A DNA stretch of 21,662 nucleotides from Thermosaccharophagus gerlachensis (GCA_041538025.1 JBGOEV010000042.1:1-21662), one strand, 5' to 3'; numbered from the stretch's first letter, positions 8,358-15,552 are shown. The notes: generated by a model from the sequence alone, not told the origin. Numbers and translations are program-made.

Positions 8358-9161
8358 ATGGCATCTGAGGGAAGTGGAGTGGGGAAGGAGTTTGAGGAAC
8401 TCGTTTCAATCGTGGCTAAGCTGAGGAGCGAAGATGGCTGTCCTTGGGATAGAGCGCAAACGCTTCAATCAATGAAGCGGTGCATCATTGAGGAAGCATA
8501 CGAGGTTACTCAAGCCATAGATGAAAACGATATGGAAAAACTTAGGGAGGAACTTGGTGATTTACTTCTTCAAGTTGTCTTTCAGGCACAAATAGCAAGC
8601 GAGAACGGTTCTTTCAACATCAAAGATGTCATTTGCGTGTTGCGCCAGAAACTCATTTCACGCCATCCACATGTTTTCGGTGAGGCAAAAGCTGAGACGC
8701 CAGAGGAAGTGCTAAAACAATGGCAAGAGATAAAGCATCGTGAGCGCATGCCAGAATCAACATCGCTCATGGACAACCTCACAACTTCAATGCCTGCTCT
8801 CATGCTGGCTGAAGATGTCCAGAAGCGAGCTGCAACTGTTGGCTTTGATTGGGAGAACGCAAAGGAAGCTTTGGCGAAGGTGAACGAAGAGATTAAAGAG
8901 CTTGAAAGGTTGCTCGAGCTGGGCTTGAAAGGTCCAGATGAGAAGCTCATGGATGAGGTCGGCGACATACTCTTTTCGGTTGTAAATGTGGCGAGACTAC
9001 TCAAGCTTGATCCAGAAGAGGCGCTGAGGAAGACCGTGCAGAAGTTTGTAAAGCGATTCAGGGCTATTGAGGAAAGAGCAAGAGAAGAGGGGAGAAGCTT
9101 GTCGGAGATGAGCATGAAGGAAATGGATGCAATATGGGAGGAGTCAAAGTCACAGGAATAA
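8358..9161 (+). CDS. mazG: MazG nucleoside triphosphate pyrophosphohydrolase
   Basis: MazG hydrolyses nucleoside triphosphates to the monophosphate and pyrophosphate; it cleans damaged dNTPs from the pool and can lower alarmone levels. The 267-residue protein has the full two-domain form. Domain 1 begins with the LRSEDGCPWDRAQT signature and has metal-binding EEAYE (45-49) and EELGD (64-68). Domain 2 has EEIKE (177-181) and DEVGD (199-203). Both acidic clusters are intact, so both domains may be active. The ATG at 8358 directly follows GGAGGTAAGTGAG, which lies over the end of the upstream lipoprotein gene. An upstream frame extension to 8301 overlaps that gene and has no family similarity, so it was dropped. 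Confidence 0.96.
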   Translation: MASEGSGVGKEFEELVSIVAKLRSEDGCPWDRAQTLQSMKRCIIEEAYEVTQAIDENDMEKLREELGDLLLQVVFQAQIASENGSFNIKDVICVLRQKLISRHPHVFGEAKAETPEEVLKQWQEIKHRERMPESTSLMDNLTTSMPALMLAEDVQKRAATVGFDWENAKEALAKVNEEIKELERLLELGLKGPDEKLMDEVGDILFSVVNVARLLKLDPEEALRKTVQKFVKRFRAIEERAREEGRSLSEMSMKEMDAIWEESKSQE

Positions 9162-9209
9162 AGTCGCAAACGAGGTGTAGAGAGGTTGCGTTTCAAAAGG
9201 GGAGAAAGA

Positions 9210-9680
9210 ATGAGCGCTAAGGAACATATAAAGCTTGGCTCAAAGCTGCTCTCTGAAAGGCGTCTTGAGGATGCTTATAAACACCTTAAAACTGCTGTTG
9301 AGCTTGAGCCGACAAACCTTCATGGTAGAATTAACTTTGGTGTGGCTTGCTACATGCTCGGCAGATTGAAAGAAGCAATGGAGCAGTTTGAATATGTGCT
9401 CACATTTGATCCACAAAACCCAACTGCGATGATGAACATGGCTGCAGTATGCAATGAACTTGGTGAGCTAACCAGAGCGATTGAGCTTTTGAAAAGGCTC
9501 ACAGAAGCGCATCCATCTTACCCTGATGCTCATTATTGTCTTGCCATCGCCTATTGCAAGCGTGGCGACATACCAGCAGCCATTGAAGAGCTAAATGCTG
9601 AGTTGCAGCGTGACCCAGAACATAGGTTGGCAAGACAGCTTTTGAAGCGGTTGATTGAAGCGCTTGAAAGAACACGCTGA
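9210..9680 (+). CDS. Tetratricopeptide-repeat protein
   Basis: A 156-residue protein made almost wholly of about four TPR units: AKEHIKLGSKLL..., GRINFGVACYMLGRLKEAMEQFEYVL, AMMNMAAVCNELGELTRAIELLKRL and AHYCLAIAYCKRGDIPAAIEELNAEL, with spacings near 34 residues. There is no signal peptide or membrane segment, so it should be a cytosolic scaffold for protein contacts. ATG 9210 is preferred for the AAAGGGGAG site just upstream; TTG 9186 after GAGGTG is a possible longer start. It sits between mazG and a c-di-GMP phosphodiesterase; its partner cannot be named from sequence. Confidence 0.85.
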   Translation: MSAKEHIKLGSKLLSERRLEDAYKHLKTAVELEPTNLHGRINFGVACYMLGRLKEAMEQFEYVLTFDPQNPTAMMNMAAVCNELGELTRAIELLKRLTEAHPSYPDAHYCLAIAYCKRGDIPAAIEELNAELQRDPEHRLARQLLKRLIEALERTR

Positions 9681-9708
9681 CAAAAACGCCTTTAAGGAGT
9701 GAGTTTGA

Positions 9709-11013
9709 GTGGGCAGGCAAAGGCAGAGCAAAGAGGCAAAATCAGTCACTGCCCTTGAGGAAAGGATCAAGGAGCTTGAGCGAGCACTTGAAGAAAAGGA
9801 GGAAGAGTTGCTACGCCTCAAAGATGAATTACGAAAGCGTGATCAGCAATTGAAGGATCTTCACCACGATGTTAAGACTCTTGGAGCACAGTGCATCACG
9901 CTCATGAAGGAAAGCGAGAGGCAAATAAAGCAACTCCAACTTTTGTTATCGCTTGCTGCAAAGATAAATTCATCGCTTGAGCTTCGTTCGGTCCTTGTAA
10001 GCATACTGCGAGCAGCTGAAGAGATAACTAATGCGGAAGCGAGTTCTATATTGCTTAAGAGTGGCGAAGGGCTGTCATTTGAGGTAGCTACGGGAGAGAA
10101 AGCTGACAAGCTGGTCAAACTCACATTGAAGCGAGGCGAAGGCATAGCAGGTTACGTGGCTGAAACTGGGAAACCAGTCATCATCAACGATACATCAAAA
10201 GATAGCAGACATAAGAAGGAGATTGATGAAGTGATCGGCTTTAAGACGAGGAACTTATTGGCAGTGCCCTTGCGCCTTAACGATGAGGTGATAGGTGTCC
10301 TTGAAGTGATTAACAAGCGTGACGACGAAGGCTTTGATGAGGCTGACAAGAGCGACCTTATGTTGCTTGCGGAGCTATCAGCGATAGCTATAGACAAGGC
10401 AAGGAGACATGAGGCACTTCAGGAACTTTTCCTCAACTCAATAAGGGCGCTCACTGCAGCATTGGATGCAAGAGATCCATATACCCGTGGTCACTCAGAA
10501 CGAGTAACTCAGTTTGCGCTCGCCATAGCTGAGGAGCTCTCTTTGAGCGAGGAGGAGAAAAAGAACTTAGAGCTCGCAGCATTGCTACACGACATAGGCA
10601 AAGTTGGGATTGAGGACGCCATACTTAAGAAGCCGGGAAGGCTCTCACCAGAGGAATATGAGCTGATGAAGACACACCCTGAGAAGGGTTATAGCATACT
10701 CAGGTTCATAAAACAGCTTGAGCCATTGCTTTGTGGCGTGCGCTATCACCACGAGCATTACGATGGTTCAGGATACCCGGCTGGGTTGAATGGAGAAGAG
10801 ATACCTCTTTACGCACGCATAATAGCTATCGCAGATATTTTTGATGCACTCACATCCGATAGACCATATCGCCCTCGCTTTACAGAACATGAAGCTATTA
10901 GGATAATGCGCGAGGAAGCAGGAAGACAGCTTGACCCGGAGGTATTTGAAGCATTTATGAGGGCATATGAGAAAGGCAAAATAAGAGCACAATCGTATCA
11001 AGATGAGGTGTAG
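9709..11013 (+). CDS. c-di-GMP phosphodiesterase, GAF + HD-GYP
   Basis: It breaks down c-di-GMP. The 434 residues start with a long charged coiled coil (about 10-65), then a GAF sensor (about 75-225), then an HD-GYP domain (about 240-425). Metal ligands are present: HD at H294-D295 in LLHDIGKVGI, HHE at 347-349, and the family-defining GYP at 355-357. There are no membrane segments. The GAF domain resembles GAF 2 of the cyclase at 4684-6297 (for example SxLxxVL, GEGIAGYVAETGKPVIINDTS against GESISGWVAKHGRPLLIKDIE), so the pair may sense related signals with opposite outputs. GTG start at 9709 after AAGGAGTGAG. The next gene starts four bases after its stop. Confidence 0.95.
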   Translation: MGRQRQSKEAKSVTALEERIKELERALEEKEEELLRLKDELRKRDQQLKDLHHDVKTLGAQCITLMKESERQIKQLQLLLSLAAKINSSLELRSVLVSILRAAEEITNAEASSILLKSGEGLSFEVATGEKADKLVKLTLKRGEGIAGYVAETGKPVIINDTSKDSRHKKEIDEVIGFKTRNLLAVPLRLNDEVIGVLEVINKRDDEGFDEADKSDLMLLAELSAIAIDKARRHEALQELFLNSIRALTAALDARDPYTRGHSERVTQFALAIAEELSLSEEEKKNLELAALLHDIGKVGIEDAILKKPGRLSPEEYELMKTHPEKGYSILRFIKQLEPLLCGVRYHHEHYDGSGYPAGLNGEEIPLYARIIAIADIFDALTSDRPYRPRFTEHEAIRIMREEAGRQLDPEVFEAFMRAYEKGKIRAQSYQDEV

Positions 11014-11017
11014 AGCT

Positions 11018-11362
11018 ATGCCGTTGGTAGAATCATACGAGTTTGGTCGAATCGTGATTGATGGTAAAGTATACACCAACGATGTAATCATCGCTCCAAA
11101 CGGAGTGCTATCGCCATGGTGGCGAAAAGAAGGTCATAGCCTTTGCATGGATGACTTAAAGGATGCACTCAATTTCAAACCGAGCATAATGGTCATCGGA
11201 ACCGGCTACTACGGTTGCATGGTTGTCCCTAACGAGGTCAGGAAGCTATTGGAAGAGATGGGTATCCGTGTGGAGATAGCTAACACAAGGGAAGCATGCT
11301 CCATTTACAACGAACTTAGAGAAAACACAGTTGTTGTAGCTGCCCTTCACTTAACCTGTTGA
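11018..11362 (+). CDS. Mth938-like (NDUFAF3/DUF498 family) protein
   Basis: A 114-residue protein recognised by IDGKVYTNDVIIAPNGV, then WWRKEGHSLCMDDL, then IMVIGTGYYGCMVVPNEV, and the ending TREACSIYNELRENTVVVAALHLTC. These are hallmarks of the Mth938 fold, shared with the mitochondrial complex I assembly factor NDUFAF3. The bacterial function is not established; a small-molecule or protein-binding role is usually assumed. ATG 11018 is chosen since GAGGTG overlapping the end of the HD-GYP gene serves as its ribosome binding site, four bases after that gene's stop. Translational coupling to the HD-GYP gene is likely. Confidence 0.85.
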   Translation: MPLVESYEFGRIVIDGKVYTNDVIIAPNGVLSPWWRKEGHSLCMDDLKDALNFKPSIMVIGTGYYGCMVVPNEVRKLLEEMGIRVEIANTREACSIYNELRENTVVVAALHLTC

Positions 11363-11374
11363 GGTAAACACGCT

Positions 11375-12178
11375 ATGATGCACACCGATATGTTTCAATG
11401 GCTTATTTGCCCAGATGACGGTGGTGAAATAAACTCTGAGAGTAATGTGCTGACATGCATCAGGTGCGGGCGTTCCTTCAAATTTGAATACGGTATTGTG
11501 CACATGCAACCTCTAAGGCTTGAGAGACCAACTAATGATAGCGATTTGCAAAAGCTGCGTGAACAGCGCACGAGGGATGAACAGGCAGTATGGTATGATA
11601 GGCTCATAGGGTTGAAGCTTGTTGGAATATTTGAGCTACCGGTTTATAGGAGATTGCTTGGTGACTTTAACTATGATGTGGCGCTTGAAGTAGGTTGTGG
11701 CACTGGGCGTGTAACTGTTGAGCTTATAAAGCGATGTAGGAGGCTCTTTGCGCTTGACCTCTCTTATAGTTCATTACTCCGCTGCTCGGAACGCATAAGA
11801 CAATCACAACACGGATCAAAATGCAATTGGCTTTTACTACATGGCGATGCAAACTCAATCCCGCTTAAGGAAGGAGTATGTGACCTTGTCTTCAGCGCAC
11901 AAGCTATTGAACACATCCCGGGAAAGCAGCTTCAATGCGCTGCCTTTAAAGAAGTCGCAAGGGTGTTAAAGAAAGGAGCGCCTTTTATCTTCTCAATTTA
12001 CCATTGGTCTTGGTTGATGAAACTCTTCAGCAGGCGAGAGGGCTTCCATAAAGGTGGCATATACTTTTACCGCTGGAGAGAAGATGAGTTAAGGGAAGCC
12101 CTATCAGCTCACTTTGAGGTTGATTACCTACGACCGTGCGCAGGATATATCCTCATTGCCAAGGCGATCAAAAGGTGA
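11375..12178 (+). CDS. SAM-dependent methyltransferase with N-terminal zinc-ribbon-like domain
   Basis: The 267-residue protein joins a Trm112-like N-terminus to a class I methyltransferase. The N-terminal domain has C12-P-D-D15 and C28-I-R-C31, followed by the typical FKFEYGIVHM strand. The position where most relatives have the second cysteine is an aspartate, so any metal would be held by three cysteines plus D15, or not at all. The SAM-binding motif I is ALEVGCGTG (103-111), followed by LFALDLSYSSL and HGDANSIPLKEGVCDLVFSAQAIEHI, as in family 11 methyltransferases (Ubi/menaquinone and lipid types). The substrate is unknown. It is the last gene of the plus-strand train and ends 14 bp from a convergent gene. 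Confidence 0.85.
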   Translation: MMHTDMFQWLICPDDGGEINSESNVLTCIRCGRSFKFEYGIVHMQPLRLERPTNDSDLQKLREQRTRDEQAVWYDRLIGLKLVGIFELPVYRRLLGDFNYDVALEVGCGTGRVTVELIKRCRRLFALDLSYSSLLRCSERIRQSQHGSKCNWLLLHGDANSIPLKEGVCDLVFSAQAIEHIPGKQLQCAAFKEVARVLKKGAPFIFSIYHWSWLMKLFSRREGFHKGGIYFYRWREDELREALSAHFEVDYLRPCAGYILIAKAIKR

Positions 12179-12192
12179 TAAGTAGCATTAGC

Positions 12193-12849
12193 TCACTTCA
12201 GAACCTCGCCAGTGCGATATGACCAAAGGAGCAAGTCAAGCTCATCAATGCTTATCCCGATGCGTTGAGAAAACTCCTTCACCCTCTCTTCGGCTTCAAT
12301 GTATTGCCTTTTCGTTTTCGGTTGCCTCTCATCCTTGAGAACACCAAGCTCGTTTAAACAACGCAAAACATGCCTATCAAGTATGGCATAGCCTTTATAG
12401 CCTATGTTGCGCAGGAAGTGTGAGGCTTCCTTGTAGCCGATACCTTTTATGTTGCGATCTAATGCCAAAAAATCACGCCTTTCATAGTGGTCAGTTATTG
12501 AGCTGAGCTTCTCTTTCAGCTTGAAACCGAATTCCCTCTTGAGGTATTCCCTCGTATGGACGATGTATCCTGCCCTGCTTTTAGCATACCGATGGAAGCT
12601 CATCATTTGCGCTATCTCGTTGACATCACCATCCATCAAAACCGGCTTTATCGCCTCAACACAACGCATAGCACCACGAGCCGAATAACCCGCAGCGCAT
12701 ATGCAAAATACAAGCTCTTCAAACAGCTCTAAGTCACTTGCTGACCTGCCAACCTCTTCAAACTCCTTAAGCTTCCTCATTATCTCTTCCCTGCGACTGT
12801 TGTAAAGCGAAATTAGCTTGCTCAATGTTAATGGCTCGTAGGAACGCAT
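12193..12849 (-). CDS. Ogg2-type 8-oxoguanine DNA glycosylase/AP lyase
   Basis: A bifunctional glycosylase that removes 8-oxoguanine and cuts the abasic site. The 218-residue length fits Ogg2 (archaeal and thermophile branch, as in Methanocaldococcus and Thermotoga) and not MutM or the larger eukaryotic Ogg1. The helix-hairpin-helix is IKGIGYKEASHFLRNIG with the Schiff-base lysine at K140; the catalytic aspartate is D158 in AILDRHVL. Both are intact. The frame extends upstream to 12891, but a GAGGAGGGAT site at the right distance selects ATG 12849 (MRSYEPL). It is convergent with the methyltransferase gene and shares its upstream region with the DUF72 gene. With the family 4 UDG and the ligase it gives a base-excision set. 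Confidence 0.92.
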   Translation of the reverse strand: MRSYEPLTLSKLISLYNSRREEIMRKLKEFEEVGRSASDLELFEELVFCICAAGYSARGAMRCVEAIKPVLMDGDVNEIAQMMSFHRYAKSRAGYIVHTREYLKREFGFKLKEKLSSITDHYERRDFLALDRNIKGIGYKEASHFLRNIGYKGYAILDRHVLRCLNELGVLKDERQPKTKRQYIEAEERVKEFSQRIGISIDELDLLLWSYRTGEVLK

Positions 12850-13014
12850 CTTAACTTGCCATCCCTCCTCTCCCAATAGTGCCATTAGCATTTTGTAGCA
12901 AAGGAAAGAGTCTGCGACAAACCTTTATTAATGGGTAGCGTTTGAAAGCGAAAGCTATGAAGTTGGAATTGGGCGAGATTAAAAACCCTTTCATTGATCG
13001 CATGGTGCGAGGCG

Positions 13015-13740
13015 ATGGCAGAGCTGTTTATAGGCACATCAGGATGGGTTTATTCACACTGGCGCGGCTTATTCTATCCACACGGATTGGCTCAAGCACG
13101 CTGGCTTGATTTTTACTCGCAGAACTTTAAAACAGTGGAAGTCAACAACTCTTTCTATCGTCTTCCATCAAGGGCTACTTTTGAGAGCTGGTATGAGCAA
13201 ACACCAGACGATTTCGTCTTCTCAGTGAAAGGCAACAGGTTCATAACACACATGCGTAAACTCAAATCTGTTGAAGAACCGTTGCACAGGTTCTTTGAAG
13301 CAGTGGAAGGGCTGCGAGATAAAACAAAAGTTATACTATGGCAACTGCCACCGATGCTTAAAGCCGATGCTGAAAGGCTACGCTCATTCCTAAGCCAGCT
13401 CCCAAAAGGATACAGATACGCAGTTGAATTCAGGCATCACAGCTGGTGGAATGACAGAGAAAGCATAAAGGTGCTTGAGGAATTTGACTGTGCCTTCTGC
13501 ATACCGAGTGCACCAATGCTCCCAAAAGCTATAATCATCACAACCGATTTGAGTTACATACGCATGCACGGTTGGAATAAGCTTTATTCGGGCTGCTACC
13601 CAATTGAGGAGCTTAAATGGTGGGCAGAGCAGATACGCAAGATGATGGATAAGGGCATTAGCGTCTTCATCTACTTTAACAACGATGTGAACGCGTATGC
13701 TGTCAGAAACGCAAGGGAGCTCATTCAGCTTCTGAGTTGA
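13015..13740 (+). CDS. DUF72 (YecE-like) family protein
   Basis: A 241-residue TIM-barrel-like protein of the DUF72 family. Diagnostic pieces are IGTSGWVYSHWRGLFYP at the N-terminus, FKTVEVNNSFYRLPS, FSVKGNRFITHM, LWQLPP, YAVEFRHHSWW, IRMHGWNKLYSGCY and VFIYFNNDVNAYAVRNA at the C-terminus. All family blocks are present, so it is full length. The function is not established; the fold suggests a metal-dependent hydrolase or nuclease. ATG 13015 is chosen from the MAELFIGTSGW start; the GCGAGG site before it is only two bases away, so TTG 12994 remains possible. It is divergent from ogg2 and ends 20 bp from a convergent pseudopilin gene with no clear terminator between them. Confidence 0.88.
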   Translation: MAELFIGTSGWVYSHWRGLFYPHGLAQARWLDFYSQNFKTVEVNNSFYRLPSRATFESWYEQTPDDFVFSVKGNRFITHMRKLKSVEEPLHRFFEAVEGLRDKTKVILWQLPPMLKADAERLRSFLSQLPKGYRYAVEFRHHSWWNDRESIKVLEEFDCAFCIPSAPMLPKAIIITTDLSYIRMHGWNKLYSGCYPIEELKWWAEQIRKMMDKGISVFIYFNNDVNAYAVRNARELIQLLS

Positions 13741-13760
13741 ATTTGTTGACGCTAACGAAT

Positions 13761-14381
13761 TCAGAATTGCGTTGGGTCAAACCATTTCTTTGGCTCTGTC
13801 ACAAGATGGTCAAACTTCATAACTTTTACATGTCCATCAACAAAACATGTGACGAACATCTCATTATGCCTTGGGACAACTTGCATATCGGTTGGTGCGC
13901 CAGCACTATAACCCCGACATGGCAAAGCAGTCCACTCAGGACCAATCCTATTGTCGCCAGTTGAGTCAGCAATCATAATCGTGCCAGATGCATCTGCTAC
14001 CTCAGCCAAGCTCCTATAACCAAGGTAGCGACAATTCAATCCGTAATCGCTCCCACCTGGAACATGGTTATGCCATGACGCAGGACCACTTGGACAATGG
14101 AAAAGTTGTTGATTCTTTGTGTATGGTAAGAGCACGATTGGGAAAACTGTTTCAACTATCGCGTCGTTGCCGTGACCAGGGAAACGTTCATCATAATCTT
14201 GCGCATACATTAACATCGCATTCCCCATTTGCCTTAAATTGCTCATACAACTTGCCGTCCTTGCCTTCTCCCTTGCCCTCGCAAACACTGGGAACAATAT
14301 CGCTGCTAAGATGGCGATTATTGCAATCACCACCAGCAGCTCAATCAGTGTAAAGCCAATTACACCTTTCGCCTTCTTCAT
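13761..14381 (-). CDS. Type IV pilin-like pseudopilin (DUF1559-like), copy A
   Basis: A 206-residue protein with a class III prepilin leader: MKKAKGVIG, cut before FTLIELLVVIAIIAILAAIL, with the conserved glutamate five residues into the mature chain. It continues as an ARAREKARTASC segment typical of Armatimonadota and Planctomycetota pseudopilins. The C-terminal part is a globular head ending near FVDGHVKVMKF, the DGH signature of the DUF1559-like group. A prepilin peptidase should process it, and it should act in a type II secretion or pilus-like structure. The start follows GGTGATGTGAG. Its first 45 residues are identical to copy B (14559-15200) except near their end, while the heads are quite different, so it shares a leader but probably not a role. 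A possible 5' leader hairpin lies at 14438-14463. Confidence 0.93.
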   Translation of the reverse strand: MKKAKGVIGFTLIELLVVIAIIAILAAILFPVFARAREKARTASCMSNLRQMGNAMLMYAQDYDERFPGHGNDAIVETVFPIVLLPYTKNQQLFHCPSGPASWHNHVPGGSDYGLNCRYLGYRSLAEVADASGTIMIADSTGDNRIGPEWTALPCRGYSAGAPTDMQVVPRHNEMFVTCFVDGHVKVMKFDHLVTEPKKWFDPTQF

Positions 14382-14392
14382 CTCACATCACC
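14247..14392 (-). repeat. 146-bp direct repeat, pseudopilin 5' end, copy A
   Basis: It matches 15066-15211 over 146 bp with only two differences that I found by eye. It spans the ribosome binding site, the prepilin leader, the transmembrane helix and the ARAREKAR segment. Outside it the genes diverge strongly. The abrupt edge suggests recent duplication or gene conversion of the 5' module. Confidence 0.9.
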
Positions 14393-14437
14393 ACAAGTTT
14401 TGTTTTTTTACCTCTGTTTAATCACCACCTCCACTCC

Positions 14438-14463
14438 CATGTCCCTTGCTTTTAAAGGACATG
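14438..14463. repeat. Inverted repeat CATGTCC/GGACATG in the leader of pseudopilin A
   Basis: Seven-base arms at 14438-14444 and 14457-14463 flank a 12-base loop. It lies about 60 bp upstream of the pseudopilin A start, in the 177-bp gap between the two pseudopilin genes. The right arm is part of a 16-base sequence (14454-14469) present in reverse orientation upstream of pseudopilin B (15260-15275). No T-run follows, so it is not a good terminator; an operator or leader structure is possible. Confidence 0.5.
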
Positions 14464-14558
14464 TAATGGCTTTTTCTCACAATCATGTTTTAACCTTGTG
14501 CGAGGCAATAGACCGATGAAATTATTATGCTCACCAACTATTAACTGCCTACTGTCAT

Positions 14559-15200
14559 TTAATCCATTGCTGGTGTGAAGTTACGAGTAGCAAAATTTTC
14601 TCGAGCACGCCATTTAACATGCCCGTCGTAAAAGAGAACATTGATACCCCCTGAATGCCTACCAAAAGTATCATAGCATGTGGTGCCACTCCCACAGGGT
14701 TTTTGAAGGCACATATGTGGCCAGTCACAATCACAGTTATTGCAGTTACCTTCAAACCATCCACCTTCATCCCAACAATCCATTGCAGCAATCGTGCCAG
14801 CAGTATCTATAACTGCTGCATCAGCAATGTTAGCAAGTTGGCTGTTGAAGTGATAGCTTGTGCCAGCTCCTGTTGTCTCGCTCGTCCTCATAGTCGTGGA
14901 TGGACAATCCCAGATTTGAACATTCTTGATGTAAGGGATGAGACGACAATAGGGTTTGTAGCTGGGACCTGTAGTGCATGAATCCTGACCCCCAGGCATG
15001 AACCTTTCGTCGTAGTCGGTCATATACTGGCGCACGGCTAAACCAATTTGCTTCAAGTTGCTTTGACAACTTGCGGTCCTTGCCTTCTCCCTTGCCCTCG
15101 CAAACACTGGGAACAATATCGCTGCTAAGATGGCAATTATTGCAATCACCACCAGCAGCTCAATCAGTGTAAAGCCAATTACACCTTTCGCCTTCTTCAT
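14559..15200 (-). CDS. Type IV pilin-like pseudopilin, cysteine-rich, copy B
   Basis: A 213-residue paralog of copy A with the same leader, transmembrane helix and ARAREKARTASC segment, followed by QSNLKQIGLAVRQYMTDYDERF, which is standard for the group, and a DGHVKWRAREN ending. The head differs: it holds about eleven cysteines, six of them in a block reading C-x2-C-x-C-x5-C-x4-C-x5-C (around the GNCNNCDCDWPHMC stretch). Copy A has five cysteines in all. Such density in an exported head domain suggests disulfide stabilisation or metal binding. It starts after AAGGGGTGATGTGAG, with a promoter candidate about 125 bp further upstream. Co-transcription with copy A is possible across the 177-bp gap. 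Confidence 0.92.
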   Translation of the reverse strand: MKKAKGVIGFTLIELLVVIAIIAILAAILFPVFARAREKARTASCQSNLKQIGLAVRQYMTDYDERFMPGGQDSCTTGPSYKPYCRLIPYIKNVQIWDCPSTTMRTSETTGAGTSYHFNSQLANIADAAVIDTAGTIAAMDCWDEGGWFEGNCNNCDCDWPHMCLQKPCGSGTTCYDTFGRHSGGINVLFYDGHVKWRARENFATRNFTPAMD

Positions 15201-15211
15201 CTCACATCACC
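15066..15211 (-). repeat. 146-bp direct repeat, pseudopilin 5' end, copy B
   Basis: The partner of 14247-14392, in the same orientation and about 820 bp away, with two mismatches. It covers the ribosome binding site and the first 45 or so codons of pseudopilin B. Confidence 0.9.
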
Positions 15212-15321
15212 CCTTGAACAAGCTTTGTTTTTCTCTTACCATCCTTCAAGCTCACCAACCCATTACATGTCCTTTCCCATCACCCCCTTTTCAATGTTCT
15301 TTGTGTCCACTATCACAATTA

Positions 15322-15348
15322 AGTGTAGCAAAAAAAGTCATCTGTCAA
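15322..15348 (-). promoter_or_regulatory. Promoter candidate for pseudopilin B
   Basis: On the minus strand a perfect TTGACA (15343-15348) is followed 15 bp later by TACACT (15322-15327). The -35 is consensus and the -10 is four of six; the 15-bp spacing is shorter than ideal. It would give a leader of roughly 115 bases before the start at 15200. Confidence 0.5.
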
Positions 15349-15400
15349 CCCTTACTGAGTGTGCCCGAAAACCATCTATGCCATTGGCTTCAGCAAATGA

Positions 15401-15425
15401 GGGACAAGGGGCACGGGACATGGGA
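15401..15425 (+). repeat. GGGACAW heptad repeat, about 3.5 units, intergenic
   Basis: The units read GGGACAA, GGGGCAC, GGGACAT, GGGA in strict seven-base register. The same heptad occurs as four near-perfect units at 21557-21584, and as a short minus-strand copy near 14436-14447. Three sites in 21 kb suggest a heptad dispersed across the genome. Confidence 0.75.
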
Positions 15426-15520
15426 TTTGATGATGAATTCCTTAAGCACTGAATTCATTCGGTGGCTATAAGAACAAGCCTTCCAAATTTTCGCTGACTG
15501 AAGTCGGCGCTCATTGAACT

Positions 15521-15552
15521 CGTCATCAACTACGGCTAAAGCCCATAGCATG
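15521..15552 (+). repeat. 32-bp repeat, arm 2 (inverted copy at 250-281)
   Basis: A perfect reverse-complement match of 32 bp to 250-281, about 15.2 kb away. It is preceded by GACTGAAGTCGG, which has its own dyad (GACT..AGTC), so the element may be larger here than the shared core. Confidence 0.9.

Noticed and set aside
13737..14421. Plus-strand open frames across the pseudopilin A gene
   Set aside because: They are antisense to a pseudopilin with a complete leader and a good ribosome binding site, and read as low-complexity antisense translation.
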